DNA from: Bacteroidales bacterium | Lineage (GTDB): Bacteria; Bacteroidota; Bacteroidia; Bacteroidales; Paludibacteraceae | Direction: 5' to 3' | DNA length: 27,172 nucleotides | NCBI GenBank assembly: GCA_900767385.1 | Contig: CAAFYY010000112.1 | Coordinates: 1 to 27,172, forward strand | Shown here: positions 1-7,514 of the stretch, piece after piece | How the letters are laid out: each line of letters opens with the position of its first letter | Position numbering within the stretch: the stretch's first letter is position 1 | Program-made: the position numbers and the translations under genes | Notes under the pieces: model-generated | Databases searched by the model: none | What the model was told of the DNA's origin: nothing | The model's input: only the letters and a program-made list of their open reading frames with translations

Positions 1-37
1 CGTTTAATTTAACGTCCAACTTTTTGGGGTCACTTCA
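1..37. mobile_element. Probable end of an IS3-family insertion sequence
   Basis: Read on the minus strand from base 37, the sequence starts TGAAGTGACCCCAAAAAGTT and continues GGACG. This resembles the terminal inverted repeats of IS3-family elements, which commonly begin with TG and carry a GACCCCAAAAAGTTGGAC-like core. Only this end lies in the window, so the transposase and the other repeat cannot be seen. The element would end 35 bases from the corA stop codon. The call rests on family knowledge and one short match. Confidence 0.5.
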
Positions 38-72
38 ACTTAGGCACCTTTTTTGTTTGCAACCCGATAGGA

Positions 73-1020
73 TTACAACCAATCTTTACGTTTGAAATAA
101 TAGAGAATCAGCGCTACTGATACTACCATCATAAAGATAGCAAAGGCATAACCATAACGCCAGTGCAATTCCGGCATGAAATCAAAGTTCATGCCATACA
201 TACTTGCCACCAAGGTTGGTGGGAGGAAGATGACAGAAACGATAGTAAAGATCTTGATAATCTTATTCTGCTGAATGTTAACCAAACCAAGGAACGTATC
301 CTGGAGGTACTCCAGACGGTCGAAACTGAAACGGGTATATTCAAACAAAGAGTTGATATCCTTGATGATTACGGAGAGTTTGTCTTTCGCATCGGCAGGG
401 AAAAGAATGCTCTTCAACATATTGCTGCAGATGCGCTGTTTGTCGACGATATTCTCACGAATAATCATTGTCTTCTCTTGCAACTCCTTGATATCAATCA
501 AGATATCGTCGGTCACATCATCATCATCCTTCAATCGCATAGAGAGGCGTGAGATGTCGCGAGTCATGTCCTCAATCATATCCGCATCGTAGTCGACACG
601 AGTCTCCATCAAGGCGACGAGCACATGGAATCCAGAAGGATAGCTGCGAGGATTGGCAAACATTTTCTTGACGGTATCGTTGAAAGAGCGAAGTTCCTGA
701 TTACGGACGGTGACCAGAATACCATTTTTCACGATAAACGAAATGGTCTCCTCTTCGTAGTTCTCAAGCAAGAATCGGGAGTTGGCCACCAAGGTGTCGG
801 TGGTCTCAATATAACGTGACGAAATCTCAATCTCCTCCATCTCTTCTTCCTCTTGGATATAAATCTTGAGGAATTGCTCCAAAGCCGCTTCTACTTCTTC
901 GGTAACATCGTTGAGGTCAAGCCACAACAATTTTTCCATTGGAATCATCTTCACGCGCTCCAATGATTGCTCGATTTTCAATCGGTTCTCGTCTCGGTAA
1001 AAAACTTTTAATCCTGACAT
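73..1020 (-). CDS. corA: CorA-family magnesium/cobalt transporter
   Basis: This 315-residue protein has the CorA layout. A long acidic cytoplasmic N-terminal domain is followed by a helical stalk and two C-terminal membrane helices (about 255-274 and 290-309). The family's signature Gly-Met-Asn lies at 276-278 in YGMNF, just after the first helix, and the chain ends in the usual basic tail (KRKDWL). CorA forms a homopentameric inner-membrane channel for Mg2+ (also Co2+ and Ni2+), gated by cytoplasmic Mg2+ binding. The gene lies 66 bases downstream of rsmA on the same strand with no TAnnTTTG promoter motif between them, so cotranscription with rsmA is plausible. The start ATG at 1020 gives a normal family length. 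Confidence 0.93.
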   Translation of the reverse strand: MSGLKVFYRDENRLKIEQSLERVKMIPMEKLLWLDLNDVTEEVEAALEQFLKIYIQEEEEMEEIEISSRYIETTDTLVANSRFLLENYEEETISFIVKNGILVTVRNQELRSFNDTVKKMFANPRSYPSGFHVLVALMETRVDYDADMIEDMTRDISRLSMRLKDDDDVTDDILIDIKELQEKTMIIRENIVDKQRICSNMLKSILFPADAKDKLSVIIKDINSLFEYTRFSFDRLEYLQDTFLGLVNIQQNKIIKIFTIVSVIFLPPTLVASMYGMNFDFMPELHWRYGYAFAIFMMVVSVALILYYFKRKDWL

Positions 1021-1086
1021 AATTTTTCCTTTTTTATCTGTTTTACAGAAAGTGTTTTTTCTCCCTGCAAGCCAGAAATCAGGAGA

Positions 1087-1878
1087 CTATGCAGGGTTGT
1101 TTTTCTCGTCAAGAATGCTTTGCACGGCATTAGTCAGTTCGACGAACTGGTCAACCGACAGACATTCTGGACGTTGCAGGACAAATTGCGACGGCAAAGG
1201 GGAATCGCCCGTGATGGACTTGAGGGAGTTGCGCAACGTTTTCCGGCGTTGACCGAAAGCCGTTTTGACAACGCGCACGAACAACTGCTCATCGCAAGGC
1301 AAATGCTGCACGTTATTACGAACCATTCGAATAACGGCCGACTTCACCTTAGGCGGAGGAGAGAAGACATGTTCGTGAACAGTAAAGAGATATTCTATGT
1401 CATAGAAAGCCTGGAGCAGAACACTGGTGATACCATAGGTTCGACTGCCTGGAGGCGCTGCGATTCGCTCGGCGACTTCCTTCTGGAGCATACCAGCAGC
1501 CACAGGAATTCTATCTTTATAATCAAGTATTTTGAAAAAAATCTGCGTTGAGATATTGTATGGATAGTTGCCTACCACATAGAAGTCACCTTCTGGAACG
1601 ATAGTCTCCAAAGGAAGGCGAAGAAAATCGCCGAACATCACATCCAACTGTGGATAATGCAGTTTGAGATAATCAACAGACTCGCTGTCTACTTCAATAG
1701 CAGTGAGTTTGATATTCGGGTCTTGAAGAAGGAATTGTGTGAGCGCACCCATGCCTGGGCCGACTTCCAACACGCGTGTAGGTTTATCTACGCGGAGAGA
1801 ATCGGCCACGCCTTTCGCCACAGACATATCCACAAGGAAATGCTGTCCCAAGCTCTTTTTTGCTCTTACATCTGTCAT
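1087..1878 (-). CDS. rsmA: 16S rRNA (adenine1518-N6/adenine1519-N6)-dimethyltransferase RsmA/KsgA
   Basis: RsmA uses S-adenosylmethionine to dimethylate two adjacent adenines near the 3' end of 16S rRNA during late 30S assembly. I chose the ATG at 1878, giving 263 residues that begin MTDVRAKKSLGQHFLVD, the conserved N-terminus of the family. The frame extends 18 codons further upstream, but those residues do not fit the family. Visible motifs are QHFLVD, the SAM-binding loop VGPGMGAL and the catalytic motif NYPYNIS (the Bacteroidota form of NLPYNIS). A minus-strand TAACTTTG at 1973-1980 probably drives it with an ~88-base leader. corA follows downstream. Confidence 0.95.
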   Translation of the reverse strand: MTDVRAKKSLGQHFLVDMSVAKGVADSLRVDKPTRVLEVGPGMGALTQFLLQDPNIKLTAIEVDSESVDYLKLHYPQLDVMFGDFLRLPLETIVPEGDFYVVGNYPYNISTQIFFKILDYKDRIPVAAGMLQKEVAERIAAPPGSRTYGITSVLLQAFYDIEYLFTVHEHVFSPPPKVKSAVIRMVRNNVQHLPCDEQLFVRVVKTAFGQRRKTLRNSLKSITGDSPLPSQFVLQRPECLSVDQFVELTNAVQSILDEKNNPA

Positions 1879-1946
1879 GCTGTAACGGGTCGTCGGGTGC
1901 CATGATTTATCATTTTCCGAACACAAAAACAATAAGAAATATTTCC

Positions 1947-1954
1947 TATCTTTG
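1947..1954 (+). promoter_or_regulatory. Bacteroidota -7 promoter element for the GtrA-like gene
   Basis: TATCTTTG matches the TAnnTTTG consensus of the primary Bacteroidota sigma factor. It lies 40 bases before the ATG at 1995 and excludes in-frame starts further upstream. I see no clear -33 box. Confidence 0.65.
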
Positions 1955-1972
1955 TGGTCAAGTTTTGCGCTG

Positions 1973-1980
1973 CAAAGTTA
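1973..1980 (-). promoter_or_regulatory. Bacteroidota -7 promoter element for rsmA
   Basis: CAAAGTTA on the plus strand reads TAACTTTG on the minus strand, matching TAnnTTTG. It faces rsmA and lies 18 bases beyond the opposing TATCTTTG, so the two predicted transcripts start within a few bases of each other in opposite directions. Confidence 0.55.
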
Positions 1981-1994
1981 ACGACATTTACTCA

Positions 1995-2531
1995 ATGACA
2001 CAAATACTTTCGCAAAAAAATAGTTTTCTTTTTTTTCGCCTCAACAAAAAAGTTGCCGAGGCTGTCACTCGAATGGTTGATTTCTTTTATCCGCCATTTA
2101 AGAAACTCATTTCCTTACAGTTATTCCGCTACGGAGTGACTGGAGGCGCCAACGTGTGTCTTGATTGGGTGCTCTATTTCATCTTCTACAACTTCATCTA
2201 CGACAAAAGAGTGCTCCAATTGACCCCTCATTTGGCCTTTACGCCGCATATTGCATCGTTCATTACGGTGTTTCCAATCACCTTCCTTACCGGATTTTGG
2301 CTGGCAAAGTATGTCAGTTTCAGCAATTCCAACATCAGGGGATGCGTTCAGATGTTCCGTTATCTGACCGTCGTCATCCTCAACATACTGATCAACTATT
2401 TCGGTTTGAAGTTGCTGGTAGAAGTGTTTGGCATCTATCCAACCCCTTCAAAGATGATCATTACCATTGCGGCAACAGCCATCAGCTTCGTGGCACAAAA
2501 GTATTATTCGTTTAAGGTCAAGAAGCAATAG
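1995..2531 (+). CDS. GtrA-family membrane protein
   Basis: With the ATG at 1995 the product is 178 residues. It has four hydrophobic segments, and the first is preceded by the GtrA-like lead QLFRYGVTGGANVCLDW. The family is small, four-helix and inner-membrane. Members are implicated in moving polyprenyl-phosphate-linked sugars or in teichoic-acid and O-antigen glucosylation; the substrate here is unknown. The frame is open back into rsmA, but the TATCTTTG promoter at 1947-1954 places the transcript start after that extension. A second ATG at codon 27 (MVDFFYPPFKK) is an alternative start. The next gene begins two bases after the stop codon, so the two membrane proteins are probably translated from one message. 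Confidence 0.8.
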   Translation: MTQILSQKNSFLFFRLNKKVAEAVTRMVDFFYPPFKKLISLQLFRYGVTGGANVCLDWVLYFIFYNFIYDKRVLQLTPHLAFTPHIASFITVFPITFLTGFWLAKYVSFSNSNIRGCVQMFRYLTVVILNILINYFGLKLLVEVFGIYPTPSKMIITIAATAISFVAQKYYSFKVKKQ

Positions 2532-2533
2532 GC

Positions 2534-3502
2534 ATGGGGAACAAGTGGGACCACATATTCAATCGACTGAAATGGGTCATTGCCGTTGCGGCCTATCTGT
2601 TTCTCATCTACAAACTTGCAACCTTTAAAGACTACGATGCTGTCAAGGCGTTGTTGGAAAATTCCGCATGGACCAACGTCTTTTGGCTTTTGGGAGGAAT
2701 CGCTCTCCTACCTCTCAATATACTGTTAGAAAGTCTGAAATGGAAGCAGTTGATTCGTCCACTCTACCCCTCGCCCCTCAAGGAGAGCATCCGGATGGTG
2801 CTTTGGGGCAACACCGGCGGCTTCAGCACCCCAAACAGAATCGGAGAATTTCCAACCCGTTCCATGCTGATGCCAGAAGGAACGCGCGCGCAAAGTATCG
2901 CATTAGGATTTGTCGGCAGTCTGGCTCAGACAATCTGTATCTTTGTCTGTGGTTCATTGGGATTCTACTACTTTTATAAGACTTTCTCAGAAGGCAATTT
3001 CGAAAACTCACACAATATTATATATATACAGTGGGATATTATCATTGGCTATGTTGCAATTTCCGTTTTGTTGATTGCGTTGTTTATCACCCTTCCCTAC
3101 TGGGTTCAAAGAATCAAGAAGAGCAACAACAAAACGCTCCAACAACTCAATCGAATAGCGACAGACATCAGCTACGGCTACCAATTGAAGATTTTTTTGC
3201 TGGCAGCAGCCCGATATCTTACCTTCTGCCTACAGAGTTATTGCATGTACCGATTCTGCCTTGTTGACATCTCGGTTCGCGAGGCACTGATTGCCATTCC
3301 AACATTCTATCTATTCGTCACCCTGACTCCATCCATCAATATCTCGGAGATGGCAGTGAGGGGCTCCTATGCAGCCCTCGTATTCAGTTGCTTCACCCCA
3401 AATTATTTTGGTGCTATCGTTGCCAGTTTTCTAACCTGGCTAATCAACTACTGCATACCGATGATGCTCGGAAGTCTGTTTGTTAAATTCGGACACAAAT
3501 AA
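2534..3502 (+). CDS. Lysylphosphatidylglycerol synthase TM-region/UPF0104 family membrane protein
   Basis: This 322-residue polytopic protein has about seven or eight hydrophobic segments. The middle contains the conserved block TPNRIGEFPTRSMLM, typical of the PF03706 flippase-like domain family (aglD/mprF membrane-domain relatives). It lacks the soluble aminoacyltransferase domain of MprF, so it is a stand-alone membrane part. Such proteins are often found with glycosyltransferases or isoprenoid-lipid pathways and may move or modify lipid-linked substrates; I cannot assign a substrate. It follows the GtrA-like gene by two bases, and both families act at the polyprenyl-lipid/membrane interface, suggesting a joint role in envelope glycan or lipid handling (inference). 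Confidence 0.75.
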   Translation: MGNKWDHIFNRLKWVIAVAAYLFLIYKLATFKDYDAVKALLENSAWTNVFWLLGGIALLPLNILLESLKWKQLIRPLYPSPLKESIRMVLWGNTGGFSTPNRIGEFPTRSMLMPEGTRAQSIALGFVGSLAQTICIFVCGSLGFYYFYKTFSEGNFENSHNIIYIQWDIIIGYVAISVLLIALFITLPYWVQRIKKSNNKTLQQLNRIATDISYGYQLKIFLLAAARYLTFCLQSYCMYRFCLVDISVREALIAIPTFYLFVTLTPSINISEMAVRGSYAALVFSCFTPNYFGAIVASFLTWLINYCIPMMLGSLFVKFGHK

Positions 3503-3681
3503 TAGCTCAAAATCCGTTTTTTGCATAAAACACGCAAAAAAACGACCCACAAGAAGGAGAAAAACCTTATCCATTTAACCATTTTAACCCACAGAGTCAC
3601 GCTTATATCTCTAATACACTGTACATTAGCAATGCCATTATTTTTCATCACAAACAAATCCTTATTTTAAGAAAAAAAACT

Positions 3682-3689
3682 TATATTTG
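3682..3689 (+). promoter_or_regulatory. Bacteroidota -7 promoter element for the sensor kinase operon
   Basis: TATATTTG matches TAnnTTTG and lies 27 bases before the ATG at 3717. It also rules out the upstream in-frame TTG at 3687, which lies inside the motif. The rest of the 214-base spacer after the previous stop shows nothing else I can name. Confidence 0.65.
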
Positions 3690-3716
3690 CAAAAGAATTT
3701 TAGGATTTGCCCCGTT

Positions 3717-5216
3717 ATGAAAAAGAACACCCTTTGGATTTGTTTGGGAGTCATCAGCGCAATAATTATCTCGCTTATTGTGCTGCAGATTTCATATATT
3801 GAGCGAACCGTAAAATTACTTAACAATAGCTTCGACAACAATATAGAGAGTATTCTCTACAGAATCAACGAACAACTTGAAGCAGAGGAGATTCGTTACT
3901 ATGCCGACTCATTAGTAGGACTCCCTGCCTACAATCGCAACCTTGAAGAAGAGGGGAACCCTCTATCTCTGGACGAGTTGAACATCAATACTGATACTTT
4001 CAAGACCATCAAACTCGCCCCACCACAATCTTCTTCGCTCTCAGAAATCATCAGACAGAAGCAGGACGAGAACCAAAAGAGCTTCCTACACAACCAATCA
4101 CTGCTCAACATCGTCATCTTCAAAGTCATCTCCGAGACACCCAACCGCCCCATCAACAAGCGTATCAACCTCGCTTCCCTCAACCTCATGATGGAGGAAG
4201 GACTTCGGGAGTTTCACATCACACTCCCCTACTATTTCATTATCAAAGAGAAGCGCACCAACAAGATAGTCTATTCTCACACTTCATTTGAATGTAACGA
4301 CACCAGTGTGTTATCACACTATACACTAAGATACTCGCAACCGCTGTTTCCTCGGGATCGCGGAGGCGAATCGCATGTCTTGACCCTCTGTTTCCGCCCA
4401 TTGGCATTGGCAAAGAGTGTTCACGAACTGATTACCCCAATCTTTGCGTCAACGCTGCTCTTGCTGCTTGTCACCATCATAGCGATTGTATATATGGTGA
4501 AACAGAGAAAACTCTCGCAGATCAAGACAGACTTCACCAACAATATGACCCACGAGTTGAAGACCCCGGTCACCAATATCTCCTTGGCAACCGAGATGCT
4601 TCGCGACACATCATTAAACCTTTCCGAGGAAAAACGGTCATTATTCTTGGACAACATACACGAGGAGACACGTCGGTTGAAAATGTTAATTGACCGCACG
4701 TTGGAGACTGCCGTTCTCGACTCCAAGAAGGCATTCCTACGCATGAAGGAGGAGAACGTAAACTCCTTGATATCAAATGCCGTCAAGACATTCTCCTTCA
4801 AGGTAGAGCACAGCAATGGCAAGATTATCACTCGCTTGGAGGCAGACAACGCCTGGTGTATGGTCGACAAGTCGCATTTTGAGAATGTGATCATCAATCT
4901 TATGGAGAACGCCGTGAAATACAGTCGAGAGCAACTGCTTATCACCATCTCCACCCACAATGACGCCAACAACAACCTGATTGTCACCGTTGCAGACAAC
5001 GGCATAGGCATCAAGAAAGAACATCTGAAGCATATCTTCAACCGCTACTACCGCGTTCCGACAGGCAATGTCCACGACGTAAAAGGTTACGGCCTCGGAT
5101 TGGCCTATGTCAAACGTATCGTAGAGGGACACCACGCACAGATTGGCGTAACGAGCGAATATGGTCTCGGAACAACTTTTACAATTACAATTTCAACAAT
5201 AAACAAAACAGAATAG
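3717..5216 (+). CDS. rprX: Sensor histidine kinase, RprX-like
   Basis: This 499-residue membrane kinase has an N-terminal membrane helix (about 6-24), a periplasmic sensor region of ~215 residues, a second helix near 242-262 and a cytoplasmic HisKA/HATPase core. The phosphoacceptor is His279 in MTHELKTPV. The ATP-lid motifs are present: an N box (IINLMENAVKYS), a G1 box (VADNGIGI) and a G2 box (GYGLGLAYVK). There is no HAMP domain, as in Bacteroides RprX. The partner regulator starts one base after the stop codon, so the two are cotranscribed and probably cognate. The name rests on my memory of RprX/RprY and on the strong match of the regulator. The signal sensed is unknown. Confidence 0.8.
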   Translation: MKKNTLWICLGVISAIIISLIVLQISYIERTVKLLNNSFDNNIESILYRINEQLEAEEIRYYADSLVGLPAYNRNLEEEGNPLSLDELNINTDTFKTIKLAPPQSSSLSEIIRQKQDENQKSFLHNQSLLNIVIFKVISETPNRPINKRINLASLNLMMEEGLREFHITLPYYFIIKEKRTNKIVYSHTSFECNDTSVLSHYTLRYSQPLFPRDRGGESHVLTLCFRPLALAKSVHELITPIFASTLLLLLVTIIAIVYMVKQRKLSQIKTDFTNNMTHELKTPVTNISLATEMLRDTSLNLSEEKRSLFLDNIHEETRRLKMLIDRTLETAVLDSKKAFLRMKEENVNSLISNAVKTFSFKVEHSNGKIITRLEADNAWCMVDKSHFENVIINLMENAVKYSREQLLITISTHNDANNNLIVTVADNGIGIKKEHLKHIFNRYYRVPTGNVHDVKGYGLGLAYVKRIVEGHHAQIGVTSEYGLGTTFTITISTINKTE

Positions 5217-5217
5217 T

Positions 5218-5916
5218 ATGGACAGCATTAAAATCTTGCTTTGTGAGGACGACAAAAACCTCGGCAGCCTTTTGAGAGAATATCTCATCCAGAAGGGTTA
5301 CGAATGTGACCTTATCGGCGACGGAGAGGCTGGCTATCAAGCTTTCATCAACAATGTCTACAGCATTTGCATTCTCGATGTCATGATGCCGAAAAAGGAT
5401 GGCTTCACTTTAGCACAGGATATTAGAAAAATCAACACCCATATTCCTATTATTTTCCTGACTGCCAAAACATTGAAAGAAGATGTATTGGAAGGTTTCC
5501 GCATCGGCGCCGACGACTACATCACCAAGCCTTTCAGCATGGAAGAACTCCTTCTGCGTATTGAGGCCATTATGCGCCGCATCTCTGTAAGAGGAGTGAG
5601 AAATGAGATTGAATACAAAATCGGCACTTTGATTTTCAACAGCCAGAAGCAGGAACTCGTTACTCCAACCGAGAGAAAACGACTCACAACCAAGGAGTCT
5701 GAATTGCTCACTCTTCTGGTGCAAAACGTCAACAGCGTGCTTGAACGCAACATTGCGCTGAAGACCATCTGGGTTGAGGACAACTATTTCAACGCGCGCA
5801 GCATGGACGTCTATATCACAAAACTCCGTAAGATGCTGAAGAGCGATCCCGACATCGAAATCATCAACATCCACGGCAAGGGCTACAAACTCGTTGACCC
5901 TTCACACAACAGCTAA
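5218..5916 (+). CDS. rprY: OmpR/PhoB-family response regulator, RprY-like
   Basis: This is a 232-residue two-domain regulator. The receiver domain (about 4-118) carries the acidic pair at 10-12, phosphoacceptor Asp54 (CILDVMMPKKDG), Thr82 (FLTAKT) and Lys104 (ITKPFS). The C-terminal winged helix (about 132-228) includes TTKESELL and the recognition segment NARSMDVYITKLRK, ending with INIHGKGYKL. These segments agree closely with what I recall of Bacteroides RprY. It is the likely phosphorylation target of the kinase encoded just upstream. A long hairpin closes the operon 20 bases after the stop codon. Confidence 0.85.
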   Translation: MDSIKILLCEDDKNLGSLLREYLIQKGYECDLIGDGEAGYQAFINNVYSICILDVMMPKKDGFTLAQDIRKINTHIPIIFLTAKTLKEDVLEGFRIGADDYITKPFSMEELLLRIEAIMRRISVRGVRNEIEYKIGTLIFNSQKQELVTPTERKRLTTKESELLTLLVQNVNSVLERNIALKTIWVEDNYFNARSMDVYITKLRKMLKSDPDIEIINIHGKGYKLVDPSHNS

Positions 5917-5935
5917 GCAAGATTTTTCGCTAATC

Positions 5936-5978
5936 AATAATAGAGGCTGAGTCTTTCAAAGACCCAGCCTCTATTATT
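5936..5978 (+). terminator. Terminator hairpin after the two-component operon
   Basis: A 21-base arm starting AATAATAGAGGCTG pairs with its complement ending CAGCCTCTATTATT, with a single A-C mismatch and a one-base loop. The stem is followed by TTCAC rather than a long T-run, but the A/T-rich base of the stem can supply T residues on either strand. It could therefore stop transcription in both directions. Confidence 0.75.
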
Positions 5979-6603
5979 TTCACTATACATATTTCCCGAA
6001 TGGAAGCGATTCGCAGCACTTTGGGTAATCTGCAGCAATTGTTTCAACGAGTGTTTTCCGATGGGCAGCAAGAGTACTGACATAAGAAAAACAGAAAAGT
6101 CTCTTTCATAATTCTATGGATGATTTTGAATATAGAAGGGCACGCCATTCTTCCAAATACAGTTCTTGGACAAAGGTAGGAGACTCGCCTTGACCAACAA
6201 AAAAAGTTTTAGCAATAAGAACAAAATTGCCAAATTCCTGCATTCCAAAGCAACGGTTTGTCAGAGAAAAATTCCATGAAAAACATCGCCGATGTTTTTC
6301 TGCGGCAAAGATTTTTGCGGCAAGATGATGCTCTTCAGAACATCTATCTGATTTTTTATTTTCGGAAAACAGAAAACGTTTTGACAGAGAAAGATTTTGG
6401 GATAAAGTCCTACGAAACGATTTGAATACAATGGGATTCCGCATCGGAAATTTTCAAATCCAATGAGCTACAGACTATTCAGCCGCCAGAATTGTCAAAA
6501 CGCTTTTTTGGCAGAGATTTTTACGACGAAAACTTTGATTTCCAAAGGGAATAAAACGATTTTTCGGTTGCACTCCCGAGTCTTCCACAAGACTCAACAA
6601 GAA
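5979..6603. other. Gene-poor region with degenerate repeats and small palindromes
   Basis: I see no convincing gene here. A minus-strand open frame of 112 codons (6106-6444) and a plus-strand frame of 63 codons (6463-6654) have no recognisable domain, promoter motif or protein-like character. The DNA is rich in recurring words, for example CAGAGA preceded by T-runs at 6262, 6385 and 6512, and GGCA(A/G)AGATTTTT at 6304 and 6511. Perfect hairpins lie at 6278-6300 (GAAAAACATC/GATGTTTTTC) and 6578-6595 (GAGTCTT/AAGACTC). It may be decayed coding or repeat DNA. Confidence 0.5.
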
Positions 6604-6641
6604 CAAAAAAAAGACTGCCGATGCAAAAGCACCAGCAGTCC
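6604..6641 (-). terminator. Intrinsic terminator of the lipoprotein gene
   Basis: On the minus strand GACTGC-TGGTGC pairs with GCATC-GGCAGTC across a TTTT loop, with one weak position and one wobble, and is followed directly by eight T residues. It lies about 20 bases past the lipoprotein stop codon. Confidence 0.8.
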
Positions 6642-6662
6642 AGTAGGTTTATAGATACTAAA

Positions 6663-7133
6663 TTAATCTACTTTTTTGCAAATCATATAGCGTTTGCAAG
6701 CGTCGTTGCCGAAATACATGAAACGGAGACGGCCTTTTTCGATAGTACCCTCATAGTGAATCTTTTCATTGTGTGGGTCTTGGATATAGAGATTTGTGCC
6801 ATCCCATTCGTAGGTAGTCTCAAAATAGCAGCCAAGGTCGAGAGCTGACATTGAGAAAATTGAATCAGTAACGCCAATGATAGGGCCTTGGAAGATTGCA
6901 GGATATTGACCTCTGATGTTGTCTGTCAAGTCGGTAACACATGTATCAATAACCTCTTCGATTGCCATAACTTGCCAGTTACCAATCAATTGAGCACGAG
7001 AAGGACCAGTAGTAGTTGTGTCGTTACCTCCACCTGGGTTTGGTTCGTTAGAATTTGTATTACATGAAACAAATGCTGTTACGGCAATAGCCAACAAAGC
7101 TACGCCAAAGAATGAAGCAAAAAACTTTTTCAT
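6663..7133 (-). CDS. Lipoprotein with lipocalin-like signature
   Basis: This 156-residue protein has a lipoprotein signal peptide, with a basic start (MKK), a hydrophobic core and a lipobox ending at Cys24 (AFVSC). A short Asn/Pro/Gly/Thr-rich linker follows (about 25-43). The mature domain opens with LIGNWQVMAIE, the Gly-x-Trp opening seen in Bacteroidota lipocalin-like domains, and the rest is beta-rich (YEWDGTNLYI, IHYEGTIEKGRLRFMYF). It is probably anchored in the outer membrane. The ligand is unknown. It is monocistronic, with its own TAAATTTG promoter at 7187-7194 and its own terminator. The fold call is from motif and size only. Confidence 0.7.
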   Translation of the reverse strand: MKKFFASFFGVALLAIAVTAFVSCNTNSNEPNPGGGNDTTTTGPSRAQLIGNWQVMAIEEVIDTCVTDLTDNIRGQYPAIFQGPIIGVTDSIFSMSALDLGCYFETTYEWDGTNLYIQDPHNEKIHYEGTIEKGRLRFMYFGNDACKRYMICKKVD

Positions 7134-7186
7134 AATGTGTAAGTTTTATATTTGTTGTTTATTTTTTACTATGAGTATTAACGCTG

Positions 7187-7194
7187 CAAATTTA
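7187..7194 (-). promoter_or_regulatory. Bacteroidota promoter for the lipoprotein gene
   Basis: CAAATTTA on the plus strand reads TAAATTTG on the minus strand (-7 box). A TTG at 7213-7215, 18 bases upstream, fits the -33 box. The predicted leader is about 45 bases. Confidence 0.65.
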
Positions 7195-7460
7195 CCATTT
7201 TTTTTCGTTTCACAACACATCAGACCCTTTTTTTTCGTTGCGATGTAAAAAAGTTGATTTTTAGTGATAAAAGAAGACCCCCAAAACGGTCTCTGTCTAT
7301 TTCATCCGCGCGTCAACAGCACGACCAAAGACATCAGAACCAACACATTGGATACATCAGGAGCCAAAGAGTGACATTTTTTCATGGCCCTTTTATTCGG
7401 CAAAAAGCAAAACGCTCAACAAGAAACCATTGCAATAGGCATATATCAAGAGATTTTATG

Positions 7461-7468
7461 TATCTTTG
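7461..7468 (+). promoter_or_regulatory. Bacteroidota -7 element for the panB operon
   Basis: TATCTTTG matches TAnnTTTG exactly and lies 46 bases before the panB ATG at 7515. It supports that start over the in-frame codons upstream. Confidence 0.7.
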
Positions 7469-7514
7469 CAGACTAAATAGAAATGGACTCACCGAGCTAA
7501 ACAAGAAATATATC

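Larger units (their letters stand above)
7134..7514. other. Divergent intergenic region between lipoprotein gene and panB
   Basis: This spacer of 381 bases holds the minus-strand promoter at 7187-7194 and the plus-strand promoter at 7461-7468. The 266 bases between them contain T-runs and an open frame that continues into panB, but no gene I can support. Confidence 0.6.

Noticed and set aside
1860..1994. Longer N-terminus for the GtrA-like protein
   Set aside because: It would overlap rsmA, and the TATCTTTG promoter lies within it. The family start fits the ATG at 1995 or slightly later.
6106..6444. 112-codon minus-strand open frame in the gene-poor region
   Set aside because: It has no promoter motif, domain, signal peptide or clear protein-like composition, and it overlaps the hairpins and repeated words of the region.
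6278..6595. CRISPR-like array in the repeat-rich region
   Set aside because: The repeated blocks are degenerate, short and unevenly built, there are no uniform spacers, and no cas genes are present in the window.
7254..7514. Longer N-terminus for PanB
   Set aside because: The residues do not resemble PanB, and the promoter at 7461-7468 falls inside the extension.
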